Origin: CAZIGK01 sp964538615
Lineage (GTDB): Bacteria > Pseudomonadota > Alphaproteobacteria > Rickettsiales > RI-342
Direction of reading: 5' to 3'
Assembly (NCBI GenBank): GCA_964538615.1
Contig: CAZIGK010000004.1
Location: 80,212 to 144,211 of the forward strand
Length of the DNA stretch: 64,000 nucleotides
The notes beneath the pieces were generated by a model, which was not told the origin of the DNA, made no database searches, and saw nothing but the letters and a program-made list of their open reading frames with translations. Both the position numbers and the translations under genes were made by a program. Below are positions 51,562 to 60,863 of this stretch, piece after piece. Within the stretch, counting starts at the first letter, position 1; each line of letters opens with the position of its first letter.

Positions 51562-54366
51562 CTATGCGCGTACAGTTTTCACTCCCTGCTGCGCTTCAGA
51601 AGCAGCCAACTGCGAGGCAACCCTCAAGTCTTCCGGGGTCGGCGTAATTCCTGCTTTCGCTCGGGCATCAGCATTCAAAACACTGCCCGTCAAACTATCC
51701 TCACCTACTATAGGCTTTCCAGCTGCGGCAAGCATCGTATTTGCTTCGACCACTTGTTGTTGCAGTTGCTGAATTTGCTGTTGCAATTGCTGTACCACAT
51801 CAGGAGATGTTCCACGATGCTGCATAATCTGAGCTTCCAGATTGCCCATACGAGCGTGCTGAATGAGAGAAAATACTTCTCCCTTACCTTCAATAATTGC
51901 ACGATCGGCCATTTTCGCCCAAATTTTTTCTTCAATAAATTGTGCAATTTTTTCTCTCTCTTCATGCGGCTTTTGAGACTGCAGGCCTGAAATTTGTCCC
52001 TTACGCACAGCACTCCAAACACTTGGTTTACTGGCGTAAAACATTGCTTCGTCCTTAACCCGCGCTACGGTAGCAATAAACAGGCGGTCAGGAATGCCCT
52101 GTCCTTGCAACATGCTTTGTTTCAACTTATCTGCAAAAGCACCATCTGTTGATTTCAATACTTTGTTCGCTGTAAGAGATGCCAACTGATCCATATTTGC
52201 GGGTGGCAACACTTTGCTCACCTGAGACATCACAGTGTTTACCAACAAATAGCCTGCATTCTGCAAAATAAACAAGGAGGCTGTCATACCATAGCGATCC
52301 TGCTGGCGGGCTGTATCCACATCTCCAGCAAAATCTTTTGCTTCTACAGGGGTCAAAGCCACTTCTTTGCTCAGCCCGTATAAACAGAACTCCTGTGCGG
52401 GCAATTCAATACCTGTGATATCCCTAGATTTTACAATCACTTTATATTCGCGGTCATGCAATGCTCCCTGTTCAAGATTTGGCTGCTGATCCGGCACAAA
52501 CACTTCAATGCTTGTTATCACTTGGCCCTTAAACGGGGTCATGGCCTGAATGCGTTCACTCAACTCCCCAAATTTCGCAACAACAGTCTTGGCACCAGAG
52601 CGCATAGCGCGTCCATAGGCTGCACCTGCACTTTCAAGTGGGTTCATATCAACGTCATAAGACGCTAGTTTTTGTTCCGCTGCCAGATCCGCATATTGAG
52701 GATACAGTGTAATGCAGACCCCATTTTCTTTACGCTCCTGAACCAATACGGGCTTCACTTCATCGCCCACTTTTGCTGACTGTAAAACGCTTTCACCTAC
52801 AGACGTTCCTGCCAGATCCCCTTTAATTTTTTCAACTGCGTTAAACAAGCTAAGTTCTTCGGCATTTAAAGCCCGTATTTTAGGTTGGCTATCTTCCTCT
52901 TTCGCCCTAGATTTATCCGCAACATTTTTAGGTGGCTCGACGATAAACGCACCCTGCGTTTTAATATTCACAATCTCAGCCAGCTCTCCATGCAACTTTT
53001 TGTCGGACTGAAGTGTAGGCAGAAATTTTAAAGGGTTCAGCAAGCTGCGGCCACCTTCAACACGTGCATCAGCCGCATCAAATGCTTCCATCCAATCACG
53101 GTAGCCAATGGTACCATCTGCTTTCACATAGGGTACTTTGTATTTGTCGCCCTGCTGCTGATAACCATCACGCCGCTCAGCTTGCTTTAATCTAGCCTCC
53201 TCCAGCGTTTTAAATGCGCTGGCTATACCAATCATGTTGTGCCCTAAAGCTAAAGATACCAACGCATTACGGTTTTCCAACATCCACTCATAAAACTGAC
53301 GCACCGGAGGATCCATCGCCTCTAATGGCTGTCCGTCAAATAATTTCCCCAACGCCGTATGTTCAAAAGGAACACCCTTTTCAGGCAAAATGGCAGCAAT
53401 ACTAAAACCGCTACTTACCAGAATCCATTGTAACATTCTCAAAAATGCCGCGTCGTACATTTTTGCCTGATACATGGAGGCAGCCGATTTTCCTAGTCCA
53501 TAAAAAGCTGCCAGTCCATTACCGCCTGTTGCAATAGTATATGCATTATCCCCTATAAACTCACGAAATCCGCCCTGCAGCTTTTTCTTAATGGTTGGGT
53601 CAAATACCACTTCTCCCAGGGCGCTTGCCTCAAAATCTTTGCCACGCTCTTTTTCATATGCTTCCTGCAGCTTCTCAGCTTCCGTCATATGGCTTTTATC
53701 GTGCTCAAAAAACATGGCGACCGTTGCACCTGCACACAGCACCCCAAACGCTCCATCGCCATAGGATGTCAGCAAACCACCAAGAATAGCAATACCATCT
53801 ACGGGCAAGTAGGCTCCACCTGCAACAGAAAGCGGATTCTTTTTCCATTGGTTGCGTATTGCTTCAATCGGCCCACGTGTGAATAAAGTCTTCCAGAAAC
53901 CACGTCTGTTTTGCTTGCTTTCTTCAACTCCCTGCTCGGCCGGACGCGTTTCCAGCAATCCCTTCGCCTGCAAGGCCTCTACTACTTTAGATGCATCAAT
54001 ATCCACTTCACGCTCAAGCAGCTTGCCAACATGAACCACTTCGTACTGCTTGGAAAAGTCGCCAGCTTTTGCTTCCATTTCCATGGACTGAATCGCATAA
54101 TCAGGGATACCTAAACCCAGCAATACTTCACGAATTGCCTGATAACGGCGCGCTTTTTCTTCAACAGGCATACTAGCATCGCCATATGCCAGTACAAATC
54201 CACTTATACCCTCAAGGTCTCCATTTTTGACTTTGCCGCCAAAGAAGTTGACTTGCTCAATTATAGACTGCGCTTTCTTTGCTGCCACAGCTATCTCCCT
54301 ACCCAAAACATCTATATCACCACCGCAATTCCATTCATGTTGCGTGTTCATGTCCTTAACATGCAA
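51562..54366 (-). CDS. Large orphan protein, 934 aa
   Basis: I do not recognise a family. The frame starts MHVKDMNTQHEWN; the second Met is an alternative. Residues about 195-240 include two hydrophobic stretches (LPVDGIAILGGLLTSYG, GAFGVLCAGATVAMFF) and a third lies near 310-330 (LQWILVSSGFSIAAIL), so membrane association is possible. The middle is mixed alpha/beta. The C-terminus has a Gln-rich coiled coil (VVQQLQQQIQQLQQQVVEAN, about 865-885). No signal peptide is seen. It is transcribed alone with a strong terminator. Confidence 0.65.
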   Translation of the reverse strand: MHVKDMNTQHEWNCGGDIDVLGREIAVAAKKAQSIIEQVNFFGGKVKNGDLEGISGFVLAYGDASMPVEEKARRYQAIREVLLGLGIPDYAIQSMEMEAKAGDFSKQYEVVHVGKLLEREVDIDASKVVEALQAKGLLETRPAEQGVEESKQNRRGFWKTLFTRGPIEAIRNQWKKNPLSVAGGAYLPVDGIAILGGLLTSYGDGAFGVLCAGATVAMFFEHDKSHMTEAEKLQEAYEKERGKDFEASALGEVVFDPTIKKKLQGGFREFIGDNAYTIATGGNGLAAFYGLGKSAASMYQAKMYDAAFLRMLQWILVSSGFSIAAILPEKGVPFEHTALGKLFDGQPLEAMDPPVRQFYEWMLENRNALVSLALGHNMIGIASAFKTLEEARLKQAERRDGYQQQGDKYKVPYVKADGTIGYRDWMEAFDAADARVEGGRSLLNPLKFLPTLQSDKKLHGELAEIVNIKTQGAFIVEPPKNVADKSRAKEEDSQPKIRALNAEELSLFNAVEKIKGDLAGTSVGESVLQSAKVGDEVKPVLVQERKENGVCITLYPQYADLAAEQKLASYDVDMNPLESAGAAYGRAMRSGAKTVVAKFGELSERIQAMTPFKGQVITSIEVFVPDQQPNLEQGALHDREYKVIVKSRDITGIELPAQEFCLYGLSKEVALTPVEAKDFAGDVDTARQQDRYGMTASLFILQNAGYLLVNTVMSQVSKVLPPANMDQLASLTANKVLKSTDGAFADKLKQSMLQGQGIPDRLFIATVARVKDEAMFYASKPSVWSAVRKGQISGLQSQKPHEEREKIAQFIEEKIWAKMADRAIIEGKGEVFSLIQHARMGNLEAQIMQHRGTSPDVVQQLQQQIQQLQQQVVEANTMLAAAGKPIVGEDSLTGSVLNADARAKAGITPTPEDLRVASQLAASEAQQGVKTVRA

Positions 54367-54571
54367 ACACGCTCATCATGCTACTATAGAAGCAGCGCAT
54401 TATTACAGAATTATGACATTTACAGGAAGAACAAAAAAAAGCGCTCTCATAACACCGGTTACATAAAAGTAAAGTTATATTCATGCATTTTGCTATGCGT
54501 CCAGATCATAACAAGCCACCCCAAAGAGCATGGGCGGCGCAACAATGTTGCACCGCCCACACTTTACAAAC

Positions 54572-54871
54572 CTACCCCGAAACGCGTCCACCAGCCGCGA
54601 GAATCGCTAGCCGCGCTGACGCTAACCGATGCGGCTCGACTGCCTCCAGAATATGAGGCCGCACCATGGAATCGAAGTTCCAGATGACCAGCCACTCTAC
54701 CGGAAGCATCCCAAGCCGATTGAAGGCATAACCAAGGGCATAATACACCTCCGGCTCAGTCGGCTCGACTTTCATCTTGCCCTTCATCCAGCGCTTCACA
54801 TCGGCTCCCTTCTTCTGGTAAGCCTTAAAGATCTGATAGCCTGCGCTGCCAACGGGATATGGGTTTTCCAT
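54572..54871 (-). CDS. Small hypothetical protein, 99 aa
   Basis: The start MENPYPVGSAGYQIFKAYQK follows GGTGTGAG; the frame opens further upstream to 55102 but that part is hydrophobic and poorly coding. The product is basic at first (KGADVKRWMKGKMKVEPT), then contains YALGYAFNRLGMLPVEWLVI. No family is recognised. Confidence 0.5.
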   Translation of the reverse strand: MENPYPVGSAGYQIFKAYQKKGADVKRWMKGKMKVEPTEPEVYYALGYAFNRLGMLPVEWLVIWNFDSMVRPHILEAVEPHRLASARLAILAAGGRVSG

Positions 54872-55069
54872 CTCACACCACCCTTTCTTTGGTAGTGATA
54901 GCTGCACCACATGGCGCAGCATAAAGAAAAGAAGACACCGACAAACGAAAACCGCCCGAAAACGAACCGCTCCCCCAGCGCCTTCATAACGCGACCTTCG
55001 TTGAAACCAACAACGATAGATAGCATAAGAAGACGCTGCCGATATTAAAGAGAGAGAGAGAGAGGCAAA

Positions 55070-55086
55070 TGAAGTTTTTATGACAC
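55070..55086. promoter_or_regulatory. PhoB-box-like 17-mer, copy b
   Basis: TGAAGTTTTTATGACAC, preceded by GCAAA and an (AG)n run, lies 89 bp before the cNMP-CpaF start codon. The reverse complement is GTGTCAT-AAAA-ACTTCA. Confidence 0.4.
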
Positions 55087-55175
55087 TCTCGCACCCCACC
55101 ATTAACCCCTTCTTGTGAAATTGCCGCTACGGTCAAAGCCAACAGCATTTTCTTAAAACAAGGGGCAAGCACACC

Positions 55176-56849
55176 ATGGAGTTCGTCTCCTTCAAAGCCG
55201 GAGAAACCATCTTCACCAAAGGTCAGGTCAGTGATCGCGCCTATATTGTACAGACAGGGCAAGTAGAAGTTCTGCGCGGCGGCGATGAAGTTCAGGATCA
55301 TCTGGGCACCTTGAATGCCGGTGCCATGTTCGGAGAAATTGGGCTACTGGAAAATGCTCCACGACTAGAAACCGCTCGCGCTATCACGGACGTCACGCTG
55401 GAAGTCGTCACCAAACAAGACCTTGCCGTGCTCTATCAGGATTCCTCACCAGAAATTCAACGCCTCATCTCCGCCCTTACCGGCAAAATCCGGGATCTGA
55501 AACAATCCACTCGCGCCACCCCTCACAGCATCCAAAGCGCCAGCCAGCCACAGCCAAACCCCTCCGCCGATCCCCAACAACTCACCTCCAGTCTGACCAC
55601 ATTGGCAGAAAGCATTGAACAGGTGGCCAGCAAACTAGCGGATCGCTGCGACCAACTGGAAAAACAAATCCGCAACGGTGCTCGCAGCTATGCCAATTAC
55701 TCGGAAGAGCCAGAACTGGAAGAAGGCGTACAAACCCAAAATTTCGGCAACTGGGATCAGGCAGATGAACTAGGCCCCCTCAAGGAATTGATTTTAGATG
55801 ACAGCATCAATGACATTCTGGTGAACAACGCAGGCAGCGTATATATTGAACGTCACGGCAAGCTACACCGCACCCCTATCCAGTTTCAAAATAACGAGCA
55901 AGTGCTAGAAGTCGCGCAGAATATTGTGCGCCGCGTCAAACGCCAGCTCAATCCCAACCGTCCTCTGGTGGATGCCCGCCTGCTGGATGGCAGCCGCGTC
56001 AACATCATCGCCCCTCCATTATCTGTGGATGGTCCCTCCATCTCCATTCGTAAGTTTGCCCGGCAAAACCTGACGCTGGATGATATGCAAAACCAACTCA
56101 ATATGTCCTCTTCCGTCGCGGAGTTTTTCAAAATTGCCGCCCGTTGCCGTTTGAATATCCTCATCTCTGGCGGTACTGGTTCCGGTAAAACCACGTTGCT
56201 GAACGCCCTTTCCCAACATATTGACCACGAAGAACGTATTGTCACCATCGAGGATTCAGCGGAACTTCGCCTCCAGCAACCGCACGTGGTGCGTCTGGAA
56301 ACTAAGCCTCTCTCTACCCGTGGCAACCCGGAAGATGAAGTCACTATCCGTGATCTGGTCAAAAACTCCCTGCGCATGCGGCCAGACCGCATTATCGTGG
56401 GGGAGGTACGTGGCCCCGAAGCATTTGATATGATGCAGGCCATGAATACCGGGCATGAAGGATCCATGAGCACCATTCACGCCAACCACCCGCGGGATGC
56501 TCTGGCGCGCCTGGAAAACATGGTGAGCATGACCAGCAGTCAGCTCACCAGTAAAGCCGTCAGGCAGCAAATCGCTTCAGCCCTACATCTCATCATTCAA
56601 GTCAGCCGTATGCGAGACGGCCACCGCCGTATTACTTACATCAGCGAAGTCTGCGGCACCGAAGCCGATGTCATCACCATGCAGGATCTGATGCAATTTG
56701 AAGTGACCGGGGAAGATAAACATGGCCAACTGACCGGCACCTTCAAATGGACGGGTATTCTGCCGCGCTTCCTTCGCCGTGTCGCCTATTACGGGGAATA
56801 CGACCACCTCTCCAAGGCCTTGGGCGTCAAGCTGCCCAAACTCAATTAA
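55176..56849 (+). CDS. CpaF-type secretion ATPase fused to a cyclic-nucleotide-binding domain
   Basis: The 557-aa protein begins with a CRP-like cNMP-binding domain (about 1-100: AGETIFTKGQVSDRAYIVQT, FGEIGLLENAPRLETARA). A linker with a short helix (about 105-195) leads to a complete CpaF/VirB11-family ATPase: Walker A GGTGSGKTT (332-340), the Asp box TIEDSAELRLQQPHVVRLE, IIVGEVRGPEAFDMMQAMNT with Walker B, and the His box GHEGSMSTIHAN. CpaF drives Tad/Flp pilus assembly; the sensory fusion is unusual. No other tad genes are in the window. It may be an orphan ATPase switched by a nucleotide second messenger. Confidence 0.88.
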   Translation: MEFVSFKAGETIFTKGQVSDRAYIVQTGQVEVLRGGDEVQDHLGTLNAGAMFGEIGLLENAPRLETARAITDVTLEVVTKQDLAVLYQDSSPEIQRLISALTGKIRDLKQSTRATPHSIQSASQPQPNPSADPQQLTSSLTTLAESIEQVASKLADRCDQLEKQIRNGARSYANYSEEPELEEGVQTQNFGNWDQADELGPLKELILDDSINDILVNNAGSVYIERHGKLHRTPIQFQNNEQVLEVAQNIVRRVKRQLNPNRPLVDARLLDGSRVNIIAPPLSVDGPSISIRKFARQNLTLDDMQNQLNMSSSVAEFFKIAARCRLNILISGGTGSGKTTLLNALSQHIDHEERIVTIEDSAELRLQQPHVVRLETKPLSTRGNPEDEVTIRDLVKNSLRMRPDRIIVGEVRGPEAFDMMQAMNTGHEGSMSTIHANHPRDALARLENMVSMTSSQLTSKAVRQQIASALHLIIQVSRMRDGHRRITYISEVCGTEADVITMQDLMQFEVTGEDKHGQLTGTFKWTGILPRFLRRVAYYGEYDHLSKALGVKLPKLN

Positions 56850-57000
56850 GGGAAAAACCGCCCGAAGCGCCAGAGTCGCAAACCTCAATAGCTTCCATCC
56901 AATACGGTTCTCTGGGGGATGCGCCGCTTCCACCCCACCACATCCATACGCCTTAATGCAGGCTTGATGTGCTCAATGGGTCATTTCTGCTTGCTCCATG

Positions 57001-57037
57001 TCATGAATATGTCACGCACGCGTGTTATATCATGAAT
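57001..57037. promoter_or_regulatory. Direct repeats TCATGAAT before the 241-aa gene
   Basis: Two copies of TCATGAAT (57001-57008 and 57030-57037; each with palindromic core TCATGA) are separated by 21 bp, 38 bp before the start codon. They could be regulator binding sites; the factor is unknown. Confidence 0.3.
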
Positions 57038-57074
57038 TGCTGCCTACACCCATATTCTCTACAGGCTAAACGAT

Positions 57075-57800
57075 ATGAGCTTCGCATCCGATATTACCGC
57101 ACTGTCCCATGACCACCGTCACGGGGAAAAAGCGTTTACTGTTAGAAGCCCTGCATGTGTTGTCCCCCATAACATCGTACCTGAAGATGGACTGCAGCAG
57201 GTAACCACTCTTCTACGCCAGCACATTCGGCACCCTGTTCCTAACAGTGTTTATCTGGGCATCAGCGGCTTGGGTAACATGGATATGATTGCCGCTTCCG
57301 GTTCACAATACGCGATTTTGATGGATGCATCCTCTCCTCACGTGATAGCCATGGAACAAATTACGCAGCTGATTCGATCAGAGCCCAGACGATCGGCATT
57401 GGCAGAAGCACTGGCCTCCCACCCTCAACTGATCCGGCAAGACCATATCGGCAGCAGAAGCCCTGAGCAATATCAGGCGTTTTTCGAACAAGCCATGGCA
57501 AATACTGATAGTTGGCTAGGTAACGACGGGCTTTATACACGTATCCATGAAATGGTGGCAGATAATCGTTTAGCAACTATCCTAAACAACATGTTCAATA
57601 CAGATTTTTATGAGGCATTGGCAGCCTACTTCACGACGCATGATTTGGAAGTTCATATGCTCTATCTGGACAACGCCCCCGGTATGGCAGAAAGCCCCAG
57701 CCACCCCGCTTTTCTGGCGGGGCAAAATAAAATTGAACTCGCACTTAACGGACGCCTGCCAGATGCTGCATCTGGCTTCCGCTATCGCTCTTCTCAATAA
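57075..57800 (+). CDS. Hypothetical protein, 241 aa
   Basis: The protein contains VYLGISGLGNMDMIAASGSQ followed by AILMDASSPHVIAMEQITQL, which reads like a nucleotide- or SAM-binding Rossmann start, but no known family is certain. The remainder is helical. After its TAA the same frame stays open for 67 more codons (57801-58003) with Cys-rich, protein-like sequence, so the gene may once have been longer or may allow readthrough. Confidence 0.6.
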   Translation: MSFASDITALSHDHRHGEKAFTVRSPACVVPHNIVPEDGLQQVTTLLRQHIRHPVPNSVYLGISGLGNMDMIAASGSQYAILMDASSPHVIAMEQITQLIRSEPRRSALAEALASHPQLIRQDHIGSRSPEQYQAFFEQAMANTDSWLGNDGLYTRIHEMVADNRLATILNNMFNTDFYEALAAYFTTHDLEVHMLYLDNAPGMAESPSHPAFLAGQNKIELALNGRLPDAASGFRYRSSQ

Positions 57801-58003
57801 TTAATTTACGACAACTGTGACATCGCTTGTGGCTGCGGCAGCAGTCCCATCCGCATTGATTTCAGTACATTGGATGCTCAACATAACATGCAGCAAAATG
57901 CAGCCAGCATTATGGCTCGCGCTGCTGCGCTGCGGCAACGAGCCGAACAAAACCTGCAATGCCTGTGCGGGCAGGAATCCACACCATCTCTACAGCGTAG
58001 CTA
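57801..58003 (+). other. In-frame open extension after the TAA of the 241-aa gene
   Basis: Past the stop codon the frame reads LIYDNCDIACGCGSSPIRID and then FSTLDAQHNMQQNAASIMAR, RAEQNLQCLCGQ, ending at TAG. It lacks its own start with ribosome-binding site. It is either a former C-terminus cut off by a nonsense mutation, a readthrough product, or chance. Confidence 0.3.
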
Positions 58004-58037
58004 GGGAACAACACGCGCACACTCGCAAACACGCCTC

Positions 58038-58556
58038 TCACACGCCCGGCTGCCGCTGCCAAAAAGCCTGTGCACCACTACTCTCCACCAGTTGCACATC
58101 GCCCTGCATCATGCTTTTGGCAGACTGTAGCTTCCACAGCAAATGACACCCCACATGAAACAGCGCCGGGCTAATACCCTGCCCCTCCATCTGTTGCTGA
58201 ATGGCCTGCAAATGCTCCGCCGTCACATCATAATAACCGGGCTTCAAGGCGTTCAACCTGTCCTGAATATCCCTCCACAAGGTCATCCGTAACCCCGATG
58301 CCGTGGGCAATGCCTGCCCCATTTCCCGCAATAGCATCTCTACAGCCTGCACTCCTGCCTCGCCATATTGCGTATAAAGCTGCCACATATCATCCAACCC
58401 CCATTGGGTCGGCACCGCATCCCAACTCCCCGCATAAACAGCTACCGGCTCACTTTTTCCCCAGCGGTACAATTCCACAGCCTGCAGGCTACCATCCGTC
58501 CCCAGCTTCAGCCGTAAACTATCCACCCGATAGGGTATATCCATAGTCTCTGTCAT
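58038..58556 (-). CDS. Hypothetical protein, 172 aa
   Basis: A soluble protein with an N-terminal beta-rich part (LRLKLGTDGSLQAVELYRWG, PVAVYAGSWDAVPTQWGLDD) and a helical C-terminal half (DIQDRLNALKPGYYDVTAEH). It has no signal peptide and no recognised family. It ends convergent with the 241-aa gene region. Confidence 0.6.
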   Translation of the reverse strand: MTETMDIPYRVDSLRLKLGTDGSLQAVELYRWGKSEPVAVYAGSWDAVPTQWGLDDMWQLYTQYGEAGVQAVEMLLREMGQALPTASGLRMTLWRDIQDRLNALKPGYYDVTAEHLQAIQQQMEGQGISPALFHVGCHLLWKLQSAKSMMQGDVQLVESSGAQAFWQRQPGV

Positions 58557-58796
58557 GTTACCATCCCTGTTCCATCCTTATGCCAGACTTGGCGGGTAAT
58601 GTGACCCGTCTTATAAAAAATCCGGCACCCCATCATGGGTATGCTTTTTTCGTTACGGCTCCCAAGCCATACCATGCCCCGTCGATTTTCTCCATTTTAT
58701 CGCCAGTTTCCACTCAAAAATTAATGCCTCTTTAAGCGGCAATCATGCTACAATGCACAGGTATTGTTTAGTAACGTCAAACGACGAGAGTGCTCT

Positions 58797-59402
58797 ATGA
58801 AAGTTACCATCTCTGGCAAACATATGGAAGTCGGTCAATCCCTTAGCCACCACATAGAAGAAAGACTGCAACAAGGCATTAACAAATATCTGGATCGCGT
58901 GACCGATGTCAATGTTGTCATCTCCAAAGTCGCCCACATGGTAGAAACCCACATTACCGTCAATCCCGGCACGCAAAGCAACCTGCTCATTAAGGCAGAT
59001 GCCCGCGCCGCAGACGCCTATGTCAGCTTCGATTCCGCAGCGGATAAAGTGGAAAAACAACTCCGCCGCTACAAACGCAAGCTCAAGCATCATCATCAGC
59101 CGGAAAAAGAAAACAGTAAGTTCCGTAATATTCAGGAATATGTGCTCTCCCAGCACGAAGAAGAAGAAGAACTGCCGGAAAACCACAACCCACTGGTCAT
59201 TGCAGAAAACCCCACTCACATTGAAAGCATTACCGTCAGCGATGCCGTGATGCGCATGGATCTGGGGCATCTGCCTGTGCTGGTCTTCATCAACAGCGCA
59301 ACGGATAGCATCAATGTGCTCTACCGTCGGGCAGATGGTAATATCAGTTGGATAGACCCTTCTCAGGCAGAACTGGCTCCCACCTTACGCCGCAGTGCCT
59401 AA
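58797..59402 (+). CDS. hpf: Long-form ribosome hibernation promoting factor
   Basis: HPF binds the 30S subunit and, in its long form, dimerises 70S ribosomes in stationary phase. The 201-aa protein has the N-terminal S30EA/YfiA domain (MKVTISGKHMEVGQSLSHHI) and a C-terminal domain (ITVSDAVMRMDLGHLPVLVF, INVLYRRADGNISWIDP) joined by an acidic linker. The start follows CGACGAGAG; the frame is open 33 bp upstream. It precedes ptsN, as is frequent in proteobacteria. Confidence 0.95.
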   Translation: MKVTISGKHMEVGQSLSHHIEERLQQGINKYLDRVTDVNVVISKVAHMVETHITVNPGTQSNLLIKADARAADAYVSFDSAADKVEKQLRRYKRKLKHHHQPEKENSKFRNIQEYVLSQHEEEEELPENHNPLVIAENPTHIESITVSDAVMRMDLGHLPVLVFINSATDSINVLYRRADGNISWIDPSQAELAPTLRRSA

Positions 59403-59449
59403 GCGACACACAAATATTCACATTTGTGCATCTATAGCATTTTTTGTGA

Positions 59450-59479
59450 GCGCAACCTTCGGGTTGCGCTTGCTTTTTA
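59450..59479 (+). terminator. Terminator of hpf
   Basis: A perfect 8-bp stem GCGCAACC/GGTTGCGC with a TTCG tetraloop is followed by TTGCTTTTT. Confidence 0.85.
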
Positions 59480-59571
59480 TGTCATAAGCCAGTAGGTGAA
59501 AGGCACCATAGCCGAAGGCTCAACCCTTATCAGACAAGTAGCAGCCAGCGGCAAACAACAGGGGGTCGCCA

Positions 59572-60042
59572 ATGATGACCGATTTCACCAAACTTTTCTC
59601 TCATGACCAAATACTGGTGGGCATTAAACCCAACAGCAAAAAACAAATCATTGGCATGCTGGCAGAGAAAGCTTCTCCTCTTTGTCAAATCCCCTCCAAC
59701 CGCATTACGGATATTGTGCTGGAGCGGGAAAAACTCGGCTCCACCGGGGCAGGTCATGGCATTGCCATTCCCCATGGCCGCATTGAAGGGCTAGACCGCA
59801 TGTACGGCTTCTGCGCCGTTCTGGCAGAACCTGTTGACTATGATGCGGTGGATAATATGCCGGTGGATATCCTCATCATGCTCCTCGCCCCTGAGCGTGC
59901 GGGGGCAGAACATTTACGCGTACTGGCCAAAGTCTCCCGCATGTTGCGCAATCAGGGCACCTGTGAGCGTCTGCGCGGCTGCACCGATACAGATGCCATC
60001 TACGCCATCCTCTGCGAAGATAAACTCACCTCTGCTGCATAA
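59572..60042 (+). CDS. ptsN: Nitrogen PTS protein EIIA(Ntr)
   Basis: PtsN is the terminal phosphoacceptor of the nitrogen-related PTS and regulates potassium, nitrogen and envelope functions. The 156-aa protein has the phosphorylated His68 in GHGIAIPHGR and LGSTGAGHG before it. The tandem ATGATG leaves two adjacent starts (59572 or 59575); CAGGGGG precedes them. Confidence 0.93.
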   Translation: MMTDFTKLFSHDQILVGIKPNSKKQIIGMLAEKASPLCQIPSNRITDIVLEREKLGSTGAGHGIAIPHGRIEGLDRMYGFCAVLAEPVDYDAVDNMPVDILIMLLAPERAGAEHLRVLAKVSRMLRNQGTCERLRGCTDTDAIYAILCEDKLTSAA

Positions 60043-60198
60043 ACCATACCCGTCACGGTTCGCCTGTAACAAGGTGCCACAACGCCTCTTCCTTTCCCCA
60101 TAGGCTGGCTAAACTCTGACCTGGAGTGCGTCAGAACGCAGCACCTCTGCTATGCGCCGCCCCCCACCAAACGCTGCCCCCGCCAGCCCTACAAACGA

Positions 60199-60215
60199 TG
60201 AAGTTTTTGTGACAA
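60199..60215. promoter_or_regulatory. PhoB-box-like 17-mer, copy c
   Basis: TGAAGTTTTTGTGACAA lies in the intergenic region between ptsN and the 56-aa microprotein gene, 114 bp upstream of copy e. Its reverse complement is TTGTCAC-AAAA-ACTTCA. Confidence 0.4.
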
Positions 60216-60328
60216 CATCACCGGGTGCCACTTCCCCTCCTTACTCAGCCAACGACAGAAGAAAAAACATATTTTTTTCATGACCTTAAAAAGATAGCAT
60301 TTGATGTAAATCTTACGCAAATGCTATG

Positions 60329-60345
60329 TGAAACTTTCGTGACAG
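60329..60345. promoter_or_regulatory. PhoB-box-like 17-mer, copy e
   Basis: TGAAACTTTCGTGACAG lies 68 bp before the start codon of the 56-aa microprotein gene. Its reverse complement CTGTCAC-GAAA-GTTTCA is close to the PhoB consensus form CTGTCAT-N4-CTGTCAT. Confidence 0.45.
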
Positions 60346-60413
60346 ACTAGCGTTTCTGCGGCATTCAATGTTACATTACAGTCATAGGCACAACGGATAA
60401 AGGCAATAAACCT

Positions 60414-60584
60414 ATGGCACGCTCTCAACCCATCTCTGACCGCATTCTCTCCGGAGCATGTAGCAAAGAAGCATATAATGGTCTGGTGTTTGGCGAAATT
60501 ACTTCCGTTGAATCCCTACTGGATGCCAGCTTGCTACAAGCACGTGTCGGGGAAATCTCCAACACTCCCTGCCAAACCCGCTAA
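60414..60584 (+). CDS. Microprotein, 56 aa
   Basis: An ORF of 57 codons with ATG at 60414 reads ARSQPISDRILSGACSKEAY and ends NTPCQTR. A purine-rich leader (GGATAAAGGCAATAAACCT) precedes the start. The product is soluble, of unknown function. It follows PhoB-box-like copies c and e, and its 5' leader resembles that of the second microprotein at 60864, so both may answer to the same signal. Confidence 0.45.
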   Translation: MARSQPISDRILSGACSKEAYNGLVFGEITSVESLLDASLLQARVGEISNTPCQTR

Positions 60585-60769
60585 CATCCATCGGGTGTTA
60601 CGGCCATCCCGCCCATACGGGCAGCATGACCTTAGCATCTGATTTTTTAGCACATTAGCAAGTTTACCCTTCGTTCTCCCCGGCCTCTGGCCGGGCTTTT
60701 TTTTGGACACAAGCCCCTTTCCCGTCCTCTCTTCCTCACCACAATCACCTTCCTCACCTGAATATTTGA

Positions 60770-60786
60770 TGAAACTTTTATGACAG
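60770..60786. promoter_or_regulatory. PhoB-box-like 17-mer, copy d
   Basis: TGAAACTTTTATGACAG lies 77 bp before the second microprotein start codon. Its reverse complement CTGTCAT-AAAA-GTTTCA has one full PhoB half-site and one relaxed half-site. A second TGG ACAG follows within 8 bp. Confidence 0.45.
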
Positions 60787-60863
60787 TCTGGACAGACCCC
60801 CATCTCATCCGCTAGCTTCAATGCCAGATAAGGGCAATCATAGCTTAAAGGGAACATCCACAC

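Noticed and set aside
57817..58146. 109-aa plus-strand ORF after the 241-aa gene
   Set aside because: No ribosome-binding site, overlaps the convergent 172-aa gene and competes with the better in-frame extension.
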